Program-made: the position numbers and the translations under genes
Shown: positions 34,757-44,041 of the stretch, in pieces
Position numbering within the stretch: position 1 is the stretch's first letter
Layout of the letters: every line of letters starts with the position of its first letter
Notes under the pieces: generated by a model
Told to the model about the DNA's origin: nothing
The model's input: only the letters and a program-made list of their open reading frames with translations
Database searches by the model: none
NCBI GenBank assembly: GCA_964583095.1
Contig: CAZOVB010000035.1
Coordinates: 1 to 45,574, forward strand
DNA from: CAZOVB01 sp964583095
Lineage (GTDB): Bacteria; Planctomycetota; Phycisphaerae; SM23-33
Length of the DNA stretch: 45,574 nucleotides
Direction: 5' to 3'

Positions 34757-34825
34757 GGTAAAGGCCGGATGTCTCCGGGCGAAGAATGCGCCCTGGACGA
34801 TCTGGTTGGAATCGCTGAACAAGAA

Positions 34826-34863
34826 AGGCCGGCTCCGCATGGAATGCCACGCGGAGCCGGCCT
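34826..34863. terminator. 13-bp perfect hairpin between convergent genes
   Basis: AGGCCGGCTCCGC pairs with GCGGAGCCGGCCT across a 12-base loop. On the minus strand TTCTTGTT follows, so it mainly terminates the beta-helix gene B; the FAD gene ends 69 bases before it on the other strand. Confidence 0.75.
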
Positions 34864-34885
34864 GGTGTTCCCGGATACTTGCAGG

Positions 34886-37800
34886 CTATTTGGCGTATTC
34901 GATGGCTCCGGCGTCGCGGCGTCCGACCGGCTTGTTGCCGAGCATGTCGTACCGCCAGGGACCGTCGGTGAACCAGGTGTAGAGTTCCTGGATATCGGTC
35001 CGGGCCTGGGCCAGGGTGCCCTTGGCCACACGCATCGTGTCGATCTTGCCCTGGAAGCTCTTGCCGTCGTGGGTCTTGCCCACCAGGAAGTCCGAACGGT
35101 TGTCCAGGGACTCCTCGGGCGACGGTGCGCCCTGGGCGGTGCCGGATTCCTTGCCGTTGACGTAGATCGTCATGCGGCCGGTCTTACGGTCGGCCTCGGC
35201 CAGCACATGATAGTACTTCCCGTCGTTGACCTTCCGGCTGGAAGCGACACTTGCTGTCTTGCCGCCGGAGGCAAGCTGGAACTCCGCCTGCCCTTGATCG
35301 TTGATGATCAGCCGGTAGCCGCTCGTGCCGTCGTACTTGCCCAGCAGGCCGGCATTGGTCAAGCCGGCCTTTGCTTCGAAAGCGGCTTCGACCAGGACGT
35401 TTTCATCCCGAATGCAAAGGGTGTGACGCAATTTGCCCGGGTAGCGGAGAGCCGCATCGTCGGCAAACGTGGCCTTTCGCGGATTGTCCAGGGAACCCTC
35501 GGTCGGTTTGGGCACGATCCACTCGAATTCCGGGAAGTCGCGGATCATCACCTTCTCGCCGCGCTTGTTCTCGGTGTAGATGGGGATCACGATATCCTCC
35601 CGCATGTCGGCGTCGAGCACCCGGGCGAATCGCTTGCCGTCAAAGACGACCATGCCCTTGGCCCAGTCTTCCAGCGGACTCTCGGCGTAGCCATCCACCG
35701 ACAGATCGTTGAAGACCAGATCCAGCGGCGGGATGAACTCGTAGAAGCCTCGCTCGAAGTGCGCCATCGTGTTGTACCAGGCGTAGTCGATCTGGCGGGT
35801 GGGCTCAGCCCGGTTTTCCGTGAAGTGCCACTCGCCGACCGTTGCGTAAAGGTTGAACGGGATGTAGTAGGTCGCACCGTGATCGATGGCCAGGGAACCC
35901 TCGGCCGGGCGGAAGTCCGCATCGGAACCGTCGATGATCGGCTCGCGGGGATCCTTGCCGACGATCGGGAGAGTGTCGGTCGCCCAGCCAAGTTCTCCAA
36001 AGCGGATCGGGAAGGCCTCCATCTTCTTTGCCAGTTCCGCCACGGTGTCGGCAGCCACCTCTTCATGCTGGGCTGTGCCGCGAAGCAGCTTGCCCGCAGT
36101 GGCGCGGCCATGCATTACATTGTGGGCATAGGCCAGCGTGGGTACGCCGCGTTGGCCGCTGGAACCGTCGTCGCCTCCGCCGATCAGGGAGGGGTCCCCG
36201 GAGCGGTCGTGCGCGATGAAGTGGTCTTTGCGGGGGTTGCCTCCGACGTTGGCCATCAGGTTGGAGATCACGTCGTTGCGGTGTCCGCTCGAGCCTCCCA
36301 CGCCCTCGCCGGTGCGGTAAAGGGTGTTGTTGGTGAACTGGTTGAGGAATCCGAAGACCATGAAGTAGCCCGGGGTACCGGTGGCGAATTTATCCATGCT
36401 CTTGTCGTTGCTGCGGGCCCAGATGATGTTGTTGAAGGAGTAGACCTTGTAGGCCCCGTCCAGGTACAGCGGGTAGGAGAGGTTGGTGGCCTTGTCGGGT
36501 CCGCCGCCTCCAAAGAGGGTAATGCCCGCGGGCATCACGCCGGGGCTGTTGCCGATGTTGTTGTTGAAGCAGAAGATCGGGCCGCCCATCCAGAGGCTCA
36601 TCCCGCCGTAGTCGTTGACGGCCAGGGCGGTATCCACCGTCTTGTTCTCGTGGACCAGGTGGCGGTTGAGGGGAATGTGGGCCTGCGAGCCGCCGCCCTG
36701 TCCGATCGTCCCGCTGAAGAGCATGATGCCGCTGCCCCAACTGTCTTCGATAATGTTGCCTGCCACGTGGGAGGCGATGAGGAACTTCAACTCGATCGAG
36801 GGCAGGGGGGTCTGGATATTGTCCTTGTGGCGGATGCCGGTATTGACGGTCTTGTTGCGCATGATCTCGATGGTGTCGAGGATCTTCTGTTTGTGCGGCG
36901 TGCCGCCCATGGAAATCGCCGTGGTCCAGATGTCCTGAAAGTAGTTGTCGTGGAGGCGGATGTCCGTGGCGTACTCGGGGGCCTTCTTGACACGCCAGTT
37001 GCCGAAACTCTGGCCAACGCCGACGTTCAGGATGTCCTCGAAGGTGCAGTTGCGGACCAGGATATCCTTGACGTCGCCCTCGATTCCGACCCCGACATTG
37101 CTGTAATACCGCAGCACCAGGCCGTTGATGGCGATGTGGGACTTGTCCTCGATGGACAGGCCGTTGTGGTAACGCGTCAGTTCGATCGTCTGATCGTTGG
37201 GGTTCTCTCCCTCGGCGGGGCGGTAGAACAGCGTGCCGGTGCTCTTGTCGTGGTAGAACTCGCCCGGAGCATCCAGGAACTGAGGCAGGTTGTCGATCAT
37301 GTACCGCAGTCCGCCCTTGAGGGCCCCTATGCCCAGGCCGCCGGAAATTGCGCCGGCTTCGGGGACGTACATCGGGCCGCCGCGACGGGTTTCCGCCTCG
37401 ATGAGCTTGGGCGCTGCTCCGCCCATGAACGATCCATACTGCTGCCAGATGTAGCCGCCGAGGAAGTAATCTTCCGGGTGTCCCTTGAGCCACTCGTCCA
37501 CAGCGCCCTTGCGGCGCTTGCCCTTGTACATGTAGCTGCCTTCGTCCATCGTGTGCCAGTCGGAGAGGGCGAAGTTGGGGTTGCCCGGCGTCCAGTCCGG
37601 CGTTCGGGCCAGGTGCAGCATGTGGCTGACGCCTTTGTCGTCGATGCGGTGAAGCCCCAGCCAGGGCTCGTTCATCGCCTTGTTGTCCATCCAGTGCTTG
37701 GTAGCATGGCGAAGCGCGATGGATCCCGCCTTGTCGCCTTCGGTCACCGTCAGGCCCAGGCTGCCCAGGTCGATCGCCCAGACTTTCTCCGGATCGGGCA

Positions 37801-38287
37801 GACGATCCGGCCGCTTGACCTGCGTCGCCTTGACCCACTTGGCCGGCAGACGGACCGAGCCGAAGAGGCTCGCCTCCCCGTCGCCCCAGTAGTGGGGCGA
37901 GCCGGCCTTGGGATCCGAGGCCGACAGGACAACCGGGCTGCCAGGCTTGCCGGATTCTTTGGCCACCAGTTCGCCGCGATAGATCACGCCGCGCTTGAAG
38001 ACATAGGTCGTGGGTCCGGAATGCTTGGCTGCGTTGCCCTCGGCGAAGCGATCCCAGGGGTGGTGCTTCCAGGGGCTGTTCTTGCTCTTGCCGTCGTTGG
38101 CGTCGTCGCCGTTTTCGAAGTCGATGTAGCGCACCTCCTGCGAGGAGATGAACCGGAACGCCTTGGGCGCCCATTTGATATCGCCGGCGGGTGTGACTTC
38201 CGCCTGATGCTGCTGCCAGGCGTACTGTCCGGCCAGGGCTGATACGCAAAACAGCGAGAGTGTTACCGCGAGAATCCTCCATCTCAT
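34886..38287 (-). CDS. Secreted right-handed beta-helix protein with C-terminal LamG-like domain (paralog B)
   Basis: An 1133-residue secreted protein. I start at ATG 38287, with AAAGGA upstream and a signal peptide (MRWRILAVTLSLFCVSALAG); a longer frame upstream adds 72 residues without signal character. It is clearly paralogous to the protein at 665-4081: RYIDFENGDDANDG, TYVFKRGVIYRGEL, RLPDPEKVWAIDL, VNDYGGMSLWMGGP, NLSYPLYLDGAYKVYSFNN, FMVFGFLNQFTNNT and GNKPVGRRDAGAIE all have near-identical counterparts. Beta-helix repeats fill the middle; residues ~950-1090 form the LamG-like end (GKYYHVLAEADRKTG, YVNGKESG). Catalytic residues are not evident, so I assign no enzyme activity. Terminator at 34826-34863. 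Confidence 0.85.
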   Translation of the reverse strand: MRWRILAVTLSLFCVSALAGQYAWQQHQAEVTPAGDIKWAPKAFRFISSQEVRYIDFENGDDANDGKSKNSPWKHHPWDRFAEGNAAKHSGPTTYVFKRGVIYRGELVAKESGKPGSPVVLSASDPKAGSPHYWGDGEASLFGSVRLPAKWVKATQVKRPDRLPDPEKVWAIDLGSLGLTVTEGDKAGSIALRHATKHWMDNKAMNEPWLGLHRIDDKGVSHMLHLARTPDWTPGNPNFALSDWHTMDEGSYMYKGKRRKGAVDEWLKGHPEDYFLGGYIWQQYGSFMGGAAPKLIEAETRRGGPMYVPEAGAISGGLGIGALKGGLRYMIDNLPQFLDAPGEFYHDKSTGTLFYRPAEGENPNDQTIELTRYHNGLSIEDKSHIAINGLVLRYYSNVGVGIEGDVKDILVRNCTFEDILNVGVGQSFGNWRVKKAPEYATDIRLHDNYFQDIWTTAISMGGTPHKQKILDTIEIMRNKTVNTGIRHKDNIQTPLPSIELKFLIASHVAGNIIEDSWGSGIMLFSGTIGQGGGSQAHIPLNRHLVHENKTVDTALAVNDYGGMSLWMGGPIFCFNNNIGNSPGVMPAGITLFGGGGPDKATNLSYPLYLDGAYKVYSFNNIIWARSNDKSMDKFATGTPGYFMVFGFLNQFTNNTLYRTGEGVGGSSGHRNDVISNLMANVGGNPRKDHFIAHDRSGDPSLIGGGDDGSSGQRGVPTLAYAHNVMHGRATAGKLLRGTAQHEEVAADTVAELAKKMEAFPIRFGELGWATDTLPIVGKDPREPIIDGSDADFRPAEGSLAIDHGATYYIPFNLYATVGEWHFTENRAEPTRQIDYAWYNTMAHFERGFYEFIPPLDLVFNDLSVDGYAESPLEDWAKGMVVFDGKRFARVLDADMREDIVIPIYTENKRGEKVMIRDFPEFEWIVPKPTEGSLDNPRKATFADDAALRYPGKLRHTLCIRDENVLVEAAFEAKAGLTNAGLLGKYDGTSGYRLIINDQGQAEFQLASGGKTASVASSRKVNDGKYYHVLAEADRKTGRMTIYVNGKESGTAQGAPSPEESLDNRSDFLVGKTHDGKSFQGKIDTMRVAKGTLAQARTDIQELYTWFTDGPWRYDMLGNKPVGRRDAGAIEYAK

Positions 38288-38497
38288 GGCATAATTCCTT
38301 TCAATAATTATCTTTATGTATCTGTCAGACCGGTCGGCCGTGTCGAAAAAGTTCGCACTTGGTTTGTCTGAACGCTGTAACAATATAACAACACAGGAGA
38401 GCCCGGGTTTCCACTGTTTTTCAGAACAAACAGGCCCAGCCGACCGACAAGCCCTATGGCTGGACACTGGTTGACGGGGCTGGAATCCCCCGGCAAG

Positions 38498-38530
38498 ACG
38501 CAAGCCCGGGACAGGTGCCCGGGCTTGCGT
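38498..38530. terminator. 13-bp perfect hairpin downstream of katG
   Basis: ACGCAAGCCCGGG pairs perfectly with CCCGGGCTTGCGT around a 7-base loop, ~45 bases after the katG stop. No strong T tract follows, so it may be a terminator or an mRNA end protecting structure. Confidence 0.5.
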
Positions 38531-38572
38531 TGCCGCTGCGTCCGACGGATTCAGTTGTCCTTGTGATATGGG

Positions 38573-40768
38573 TCAATCCAAATCGAACCGATCCAGCTGC
38601 ATCACCTTGGACCAGGCTGCGATGAAGTCCTTCACGAACTTCTCTTGTGAATCATCGCAGGCGTAAACTTCCGCCAGAGCCCGAAGCTGGGAGTTGGACC
38701 CGAAGATCAGATCCACGCGGGTTGCGGTCCACTTCTTCCGGCCGCTCTGCGGGTCAATGCCCTCGTAAATACCCTCGGCCTGCGAGGCCGGTTTCCACTG
38801 GATGTCCATGTCCAGCAGGTGCAGGAAGAAGTCGTTGGTCAGCGAGCCGGGCTGATCGGTCAGAACGCCGTGGGGCGACCCGTTGACATTTGCTCCCAGC
38901 ACCCGCAAGCCGCCCAGAAGAACCGTCATTTCCGGCGCTGTGAGCGTCAGCAGTTGGGCCCGATCCACGAGCAGATGTTCGGGTCCTACGGCGAAGGGCT
39001 TCTTCTGGTAATTGCGGAAACCGTCGGCCACCGGTTCCAACACGCCAAAGGCCTCCACGTCGGTCTGCTCCTGGGAAGCATCGGCCCGCCCCGCCCTGAA
39101 GGGGACCGTCACGTCATGGCCTGCCCGGGCGGCAGCGGCTTCGACAGCAGCGGCGCCTCCCAGGACGATCAGGTCGGCCAGTGAGACCCGCTTGCCGTCC
39201 GACCGGGCGTCGTTGAACGTCTGTTGGATCCCTTTCAGGACCTCAAGGACCCGGGCCAGTTGCTCGGGTTGATTGACCGGCCAATCCTTCTGAGGAGCCA
39301 GCCGAATGCGAGCCCCGTTTGCCCCGCCCCGCTTGTCCGAACCGCGGAATGTCGAGGCCGACGCCCAGGCCGTGGAAACCAGTTCCGGGACAGTAAGCTC
39401 CGAGCCCAGGACCTGCTCCTTGAGGTGGGCGATGTCCTCCTCGTCGATCAACGCATGGTCGAGGGCGGGAATCGGGTCCTGCCAGAGCAGCTCCTCGTCG
39501 GGCACTTCCGGGCCCAGATAGCGCGACGTGGGACCCATGTCACGGTGGGTCAACTTGAACCACGCCCGGGCGAAGGCGTCGGCGAACTGCTCCGGATTGT
39601 CACGGAAGCGACGTGCGATCGGCTCGTAGATCGGATCGAACCGAAGGGATAGGTCGGCCGTGGTCATCATCGGGCGATGCTTCCTGGTCGGATCGTGTGC
39701 GTCGGCAACCATGTCCTCTTCGGCTACGTCCTTGGCCAGCCATTGGTTGGCCCCGGCCGGACTCTTGACCAGCTCCCATTCGTATTTGAACAGCACGTTC
39801 AGGTAGCCCATGTCCCATTGGGTGGGGTTGGGTTTCCAAGCGCCCTCGATGCCGCTGCCGATCGTGTCGCCTCCCTTGCCGCTGGCGAAACTGCTCTTCC
39901 AGCCCAGGCCCTGCTGCTCAACAGGGGCCGCTTCGGGTTCGGCTCCCACATGGGTGGCGGGGCCGGCGCCGTGACACTTGCCGAAGGTGTGCCCCCCGGC
40001 CACCAGGGCGACGGTCTCCTCGTCATCCATGGCCATCCGGGCGAAGGTCTCGCGAACGTCCCGGCCGGATTTCACCGGGTCCGGCTCGCCGTTGGGACCT
40101 TCCGGGTTGACATAGATCAGCCCCATCTGGACCGCTGCCAGGGGGTTTTCCAGATCACGGTCTCCGGAGTATCGCTTGTCTCCGAGCCATTCGTCCTCGT
40201 TGCCCCAGTAGATGTCCTCTTCCGGCTCCCAGACGTCCTCGCGCCCGCCGCCGAAACCAAACGTCTTGAAGCCCATCGATTCCAGGGCGCAATTGCCGGC
40301 GAGGATCATCAGGTCGGCCCAGGAGATCTTGCGCCCGTATTTCTGCTTGATCGGCCAAAGCAACCGACGTGCCTTGTCCAGGTTCACATTGTCGGGCCAG
40401 CTGTTCAGCGGGGCCAGTCGCTGACTGCCCGAGCCGGCGCCGCCGCGCCCGTCGCCCATTCGATACGTTCCCGCGCTGTGCCACGCCATCCGGATGAAGA
40501 GGGGACCGTAGTGACCCCAGTCCGCCGGCCACCAGGGCTGCGAATCGGTCATCAAGTCGAACAGGTCCTGTTTGACGGCGGCCAGGTCGAGGGTCTTGAA
40601 GGCTTCGGCATAGTCGAAGTCTTCACCCATGGGATCGCTCTTCTGGGAGTGCTGGTGGAGGATCTTCAGGTTCACCTGCTCGGGCCACCAGTCGCGATTC
40701 GATATGCCTCCGGCGGTGGTGCTTCCGTGAGCCTTGCCGGTGACAGGGCATTTGTCGTGTGATGTCAT
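38573..40768 (-). CDS. katG: Catalase-peroxidase
   Basis: A 731-residue KatG, a haem enzyme that destroys hydrogen peroxide and acts as a peroxidase. N-terminal half: MAWHSAGTYRMGDGRGGA contains the distal Trp and His, and AGGHTFGKCHGAGPATHVG contains the proximal His. NPEGPNGEPDP supplies the Tyr region of the Met-Tyr-Trp crosslink (IYVNPEGP). The C-terminal half retains the degenerate second peroxidase domain. Length is normal. A Fur/PerR-like regulator lies 88 bases upstream on the same strand, a common arrangement for peroxide control. Terminal hairpin at 38498-38530. Confidence 0.97.
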   Translation of the reverse strand: MTSHDKCPVTGKAHGSTTAGGISNRDWWPEQVNLKILHQHSQKSDPMGEDFDYAEAFKTLDLAAVKQDLFDLMTDSQPWWPADWGHYGPLFIRMAWHSAGTYRMGDGRGGAGSGSQRLAPLNSWPDNVNLDKARRLLWPIKQKYGRKISWADLMILAGNCALESMGFKTFGFGGGREDVWEPEEDIYWGNEDEWLGDKRYSGDRDLENPLAAVQMGLIYVNPEGPNGEPDPVKSGRDVRETFARMAMDDEETVALVAGGHTFGKCHGAGPATHVGAEPEAAPVEQQGLGWKSSFASGKGGDTIGSGIEGAWKPNPTQWDMGYLNVLFKYEWELVKSPAGANQWLAKDVAEEDMVADAHDPTRKHRPMMTTADLSLRFDPIYEPIARRFRDNPEQFADAFARAWFKLTHRDMGPTSRYLGPEVPDEELLWQDPIPALDHALIDEEDIAHLKEQVLGSELTVPELVSTAWASASTFRGSDKRGGANGARIRLAPQKDWPVNQPEQLARVLEVLKGIQQTFNDARSDGKRVSLADLIVLGGAAAVEAAAARAGHDVTVPFRAGRADASQEQTDVEAFGVLEPVADGFRNYQKKPFAVGPEHLLVDRAQLLTLTAPEMTVLLGGLRVLGANVNGSPHGVLTDQPGSLTNDFFLHLLDMDIQWKPASQAEGIYEGIDPQSGRKKWTATRVDLIFGSNSQLRALAEVYACDDSQEKFVKDFIAAWSKVMQLDRFDLD

Positions 40769-40856
40769 GTTCGTTCTCCTATGCAGTTGTTTCCTAACTC
40801 GTAACTATTCCGACTGAATTTCCGTCAATAACTTTCACTGCCAATGTTCTTGTGGT

Positions 40857-41309
40857 TCAGGATCCCTTGCTCATGCAGGCCGAGCAGACCCCGCGCACCT
40901 GCACCTGAGCGGCCTGGACGGCCCCGAGCGATCGAACGGATTCGGGGATCGGCAGCTCGTCCAGCGCCTCGCTGCGGAAGTCCTTGATGGCCCCGCAGGA
41001 AGTGCAGATGAAATGGTGGTGCTTCTGCGTGTTGGCGTCGAACCGTGCCGATCCGCTCAGGGCTTCGGCCCGGCGAATCAGCCCATGTTCCTCCAGCGTC
41101 GCCAGAGTCCGGTAGACGGTGTCGCGAGAGATGGCCGGTACGCGCCGACGAACGCTCTGGAAGACAGCCTCGGCGTCGGGGTGCTCCTGGCTGGCGGCAA
41201 GCTCGCGGAAAATCTCCATCCGCTGATGCGTCGCCTTGAGCCCTTTTTCGCGGCAGGTGGTCTGAAAATCCTTCAACCGCCGATCGAGTTCGGATCTGGG
41301 AACTCCCAC
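40857..41309 (-). CDS. Fur family regulator, PerR-like
   Basis: A 150-residue Fur-family repressor starting at GTG 41309, with GGAG 7 bases upstream. The winged-helix domain (ATHQRMEIFRELAA, SRDTVYRTLATLEEHGLI) is followed by the metal-binding half (HHHFICTSCGAIKDF and GVCSACMSKGS, giving two CxxC zinc sites). Position beside katG suggests a PerR role: metal-catalysed oxidation by peroxide would release the operator. Iron regulation (Fur proper) cannot be excluded. A palindrome lies just upstream at 41334. Confidence 0.92.
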   Translation of the reverse strand: MGVPRSELDRRLKDFQTTCREKGLKATHQRMEIFRELAASQEHPDAEAVFQSVRRRVPAISRDTVYRTLATLEEHGLIRRAEALSGSARFDANTQKHHHFICTSCGAIKDFRSEALDELPIPESVRSLGAVQAAQVQVRGVCSACMSKGS

Positions 41310-41333
41310 GCGGGTTCTCCAAAAAAGTATCGG

Positions 41334-41347
41334 TTACTACGTAGGAA
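41334..41347. promoter_or_regulatory. Palindrome in front of the PerR-like gene
   Basis: TTACTACGTAGGAA: the central CTACGTAG is a perfect 8-base palindrome, and the flanking TT/AA pair extends symmetry. It lies ~25 bases upstream of the regulator's start, suitable for autoregulation. It does not match the classic PerR box. Confidence 0.35.
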
Positions 41348-41531
41348 TCATACGCATTTGCGCCCCCGCTGTCAAGACCTGCGATGTGTCTGCATCGGGT
41401 GGGGCTGCGAAAACGACCCGCGCACCCGCGGCGGCAGGGTCCTTGCTCATCCGGGCGAGCAGGTCGTGCGAGGCTGAGTTGCCGGCCTGTCCTGCCGCCA
41501 AGCCAGGGCAAAACACGGCCATCGTGGACAA
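41337..41531 (-). CDS. Doubtful small ORF with signal-like start
   Basis: A 64-codon frame beginning with TTG: the residues STMAVFCPGLAAGQA look like part of an export signal, then a polar tail. No ribosome site precedes it, and it runs into the palindrome before the PerR-like gene. It may be a chance frame or a decayed gene; I list it only because nothing else occupies the stretch. Confidence 0.2.
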   Translation of the reverse strand: MSTMAVFCPGLAAGQAGNSASHDLLARMSKDPAAAGARVVFAAPPDADTSQVLTAGAQMRMIPT

Positions 41532-41698
41532 AAGCGGAATCGAGAGCTCGCGTCGCGGGTCATGGGGTTCCTATCGGTTCGGCGGGGCAGGGATCTGTAT
41601 CCAAGGACACCTCTTGAACGCTCGGGGCAGCCTTGGTATCGCACAGACCCCAGATCGCCCTGGTGGCAATGGCCCCGAGCACCCTCGCCGCGGAAGAC

Positions 41699-42853
41699 TT
41701 ACAAGTCCACCACGCAGGCCGAGGGGGTCCCGCCGGCGTCGGTGGTGAAGACTACTGACTGCCCATCGTCGGCGAATCTCGGGTGCGGGTGGCTAAGCTG
41801 CGTCTGCCAACTGGTATCGTGCCGACAGAGGGCTTGGGCCCGCAACACGTTATTCTCATCGGGAGTAAGCAGCGAAAGGTGCCCTTCATCGGCGGGCTTG
41901 TCCCACGAGGCTGAAAAGGTGTCAGCCACGATGCACGAGCGGTCGCCGCCGGCTTGGACGTGCATCGAGGCCTTTGCCGGGTGTGCGTATTCGGCCACGA
42001 TGTTGCCCTGCATGTCCAAAAACAGGACCCCGTGGCGGCTGCGGGGATCGTCGAAAGGCATCTCCTGGTGATCTTCGGGCCAGAGGCTCATCTGCACGCC
42101 GAGGTTGCCGTCGGGGCAGAAGAACTCGTGCACCAGGAAGTGGTTTCGAGATTCCTCGAACAGGCACCGGGGCTTCTTCTTATGCAGGGGCCTGGCGCTG
42201 ACGGCCCAGAGACGATGATCGACCAGATGGCCTCCCTCGTGACAAAAGACGATGGTCTCCGGATCCCTCGGGTGGATCAACACGTGGCTCAGCCAGCGGT
42301 TTTCTCCCCAGATCACCCGGGCCTCGAGACTCTCCAGGTCCAGACGGACGATCAGGCTCCGCAGACGGGCGTAAAACTGCTCGGGCATTCGTGAATAGAT
42401 GGCCTGCGAGGTGTTGAACACCGGGAGTTCTTCGGTAACGGCAAAGGCTGCATATTGCCCGGAGGCATCGACGGTAGGGGTGTGCAACCGGTAGCCCTGC
42501 GGGGCGGAGAAGACCGCCTGGACCTGTCCGGTGGTCATGTCGATTCGCAGCAGGTCTCGGCCCTGGATGAGCATGGCCTGATCGCGGGCCGGATCCACGC
42601 AGTAGGACTGGGGCTTGACGTCGGGCAGGTCGGTAAGCTGAAAGCAAGTGCCCATCGCGAGGTCTACCCGACAGAGCTGAACCTTCCCATCCACCTGCAT
42701 CGAGAGAATCCAGCGTCCCTGGCTGTCGTTGCTGGTAGATGTGAAGTAGGCATGGGTGGAAAGTACAGGCGGCTGGCTGATCCGAACCACGTTGCGTCCG
42801 GTCGTCGGATCGGTGGTCGTCTCCGGGGTAAAGGCGATTTTCTTGGGCTTCAT
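41699..42853 (-). CDS. Oligogalacturonate lyase-like beta-propeller protein
   Basis: A 384-residue protein resembling PL22 oligogalacturonate lyases, cytoplasmic seven-bladed propellers that cleave short pectin fragments by beta-elimination. Evidence: the start after the first blade STHAYFTSTSNDSQGRWIL, LTDLPDVKPQSYCV, the segment NRWLSHVLIHPRDPETIVFCHEGG with the metal-binding His region, and the end LSHPHPRFADDGQSVVFTTD. No signal peptide is seen, fitting a cytoplasmic enzyme. The family call is from recalled motifs; a TolB-type propeller of another role is the alternative. The start has GGAG upstream. No other pectin genes adjoin directly. Confidence 0.72.
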   Translation of the reverse strand: MKPKKIAFTPETTTDPTTGRNVVRISQPPVLSTHAYFTSTSNDSQGRWILSMQVDGKVQLCRVDLAMGTCFQLTDLPDVKPQSYCVDPARDQAMLIQGRDLLRIDMTTGQVQAVFSAPQGYRLHTPTVDASGQYAAFAVTEELPVFNTSQAIYSRMPEQFYARLRSLIVRLDLESLEARVIWGENRWLSHVLIHPRDPETIVFCHEGGHLVDHRLWAVSARPLHKKKPRCLFEESRNHFLVHEFFCPDGNLGVQMSLWPEDHQEMPFDDPRSRHGVLFLDMQGNIVAEYAHPAKASMHVQAGGDRSCIVADTFSASWDKPADEGHLSLLTPDENNVLRAQALCRHDTSWQTQLSHPHPRFADDGQSVVFTTDAGGTPSACVVDL

Positions 42854-42964
42854 GGTGTTCTCCTGATCGGGCTTGTCCGAAGCTGGTTTTCAGCCAGGCA
42901 GAAGGCTAGTGCGAATAAAGCGGATCGAGTCGTCGTCGCTCGGATCCGGCGCTGTTTCCCGGAT

Positions 42965-43996
42965 TCAGCGGTCGGTGCGGTCGTTGAGTGTGCCTTCCAG
43001 CCAGGAGACGAACGCTTCGGGCGCCCACTGTCTTGCCCAGTCCAGGCATGAGGAGCCGCTCGCGTCGCGGTGGTGGGGGTCCGCTCCGGCCTGGACGAGC
43101 CGTTGGCCTGCCGCCAGATTCCCGGACGAACAGGTCCGCGCAAACGGTGTCTCGCTGGATTCATTTTCCGCATTTGGTTCTGCCCCCAGGCGAAGCAGCA
43201 GATCGATCGTCTCCAGGCCTGCACCATGTGAAATCGCCATCGCCAGAGCTGTGTCCCCCAGCGTGTCTCGCTGATCCACATCCACACCCATTTCAACCAG
43301 TGCTTCAAGCCGTTCGGGATGATCTTCCACAGCCCAGTGCAACAGCGGTTCCGAACCCCCGTCGCAAAGGAGCTGATCTCGCCCCAAGCGCGGAAACTGC
43401 GCCAGAAGGGCTTTGAGCCGATGCATGTCTCCGGCGTCCAGAAACTCCAGGGCCTTGCTGAGGGGCTCGAACGTTTCTGTCTGAGCCCCGCGCCCGGCCG
43501 CCTTGGACAGCAGCAAGCTCAACTCCTGCGACGACCAGCTCTGGGCCCAGTCGAGGCTGGTGGATCCGTCCCGGTCCATGCACAGTGGATCGCCGCCGGA
43601 AGCCAGCAGGATTTCGGCTCGGTCTCTGCTGTCAACCATGCAGCATCTCATCAGGCAGGAGACACCGTGGTCGTCTTGGGCATTGGGATCGGCCCCCAAC
43701 TCCAATGCCTGCTTGACCAGCGAAGGGGGAGAAAGCTCCTCGATCAGCAACATCAGCGCCGTGTATCCGGACCCGTCGCGTTGGTCGATCGGAATCCCAA
43801 GCTTCGACAGGGCTTCCATGAGCATCGGTCCCTCGCGCGCGGCCAGGTGCATGGGCGGCTGGGCATGGGTCAGCCCATCGGGTGGGCGATCCCACATCAA
43901 CTCCGGACAATCCTCCAAGCATCTCCTGCAGTCGTCCACGGACCCCTGGCGGATCGCCAGGCAGATATTTTCGTGATGTGCGGCCGGACCTGCCAT
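42965..43996 (-). CDS. Ankyrin-repeat protein
   Basis: A 343-residue protein built of about eight ankyrin repeats, in two blocks of four. Examples: GYTALMLLIEELSPPSLVKQ, LELGADPNAQDDHG, LLRLGAEPNAENESSE and LVQAGADPHHRDASG. Each block ends with a similar ending (SLDWAQSW; SCLDWARQW), as if one half was duplicated. No signal peptide or transmembrane segment, so probably cytoplasmic. Ankyrin proteins mediate protein binding; the partner is unknown. A truncated RHS frame lies upstream on the same strand, at 44042-44425. Confidence 0.85.
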   Translation of the reverse strand: MAGPAAHHENICLAIRQGSVDDCRRCLEDCPELMWDRPPDGLTHAQPPMHLAAREGPMLMEALSKLGIPIDQRDGSGYTALMLLIEELSPPSLVKQALELGADPNAQDDHGVSCLMRCCMVDSRDRAEILLASGGDPLCMDRDGSTSLDWAQSWSSQELSLLLSKAAGRGAQTETFEPLSKALEFLDAGDMHRLKALLAQFPRLGRDQLLCDGGSEPLLHWAVEDHPERLEALVEMGVDVDQRDTLGDTALAMAISHGAGLETIDLLLRLGAEPNAENESSETPFARTCSSGNLAAGQRLVQAGADPHHRDASGSSCLDWARQWAPEAFVSWLEGTLNDRTDR

Positions 43997-44041
43997 TCCT
44001 ATTCTTACCTCGATCCAGATTGCTGGGGACCTGTTCTCTCC

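Larger units (their letters stand above)
41310..41698. other. Gap upstream of the PerR-like gene
   Basis: About 390 bases. It holds the palindrome at 41334-41347 and a doubtful small ORF (41337-41531). The rest, on both strands, has only short open frames with no start signals or conserved sequence. No RNA gene seen. Confidence 0.5.

Noticed and set aside
34769..38242. A 1157-codon plus-strand frame over beta-helix gene B
   Set aside because: Shadow frame: the minus strand has the signal peptide, ribosome site, and long similarity to protein A.
38573..40768. Possibility that katG is split or frameshifted
   Set aside because: The frame is full length with both peroxidase halves in order.
40769..40856. 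PerR box between the PerR-like gene and katG
   Set aside because: The AT-rich sequence there has no clear inverted repeat matching a PerR site or the palindrome at 41334.
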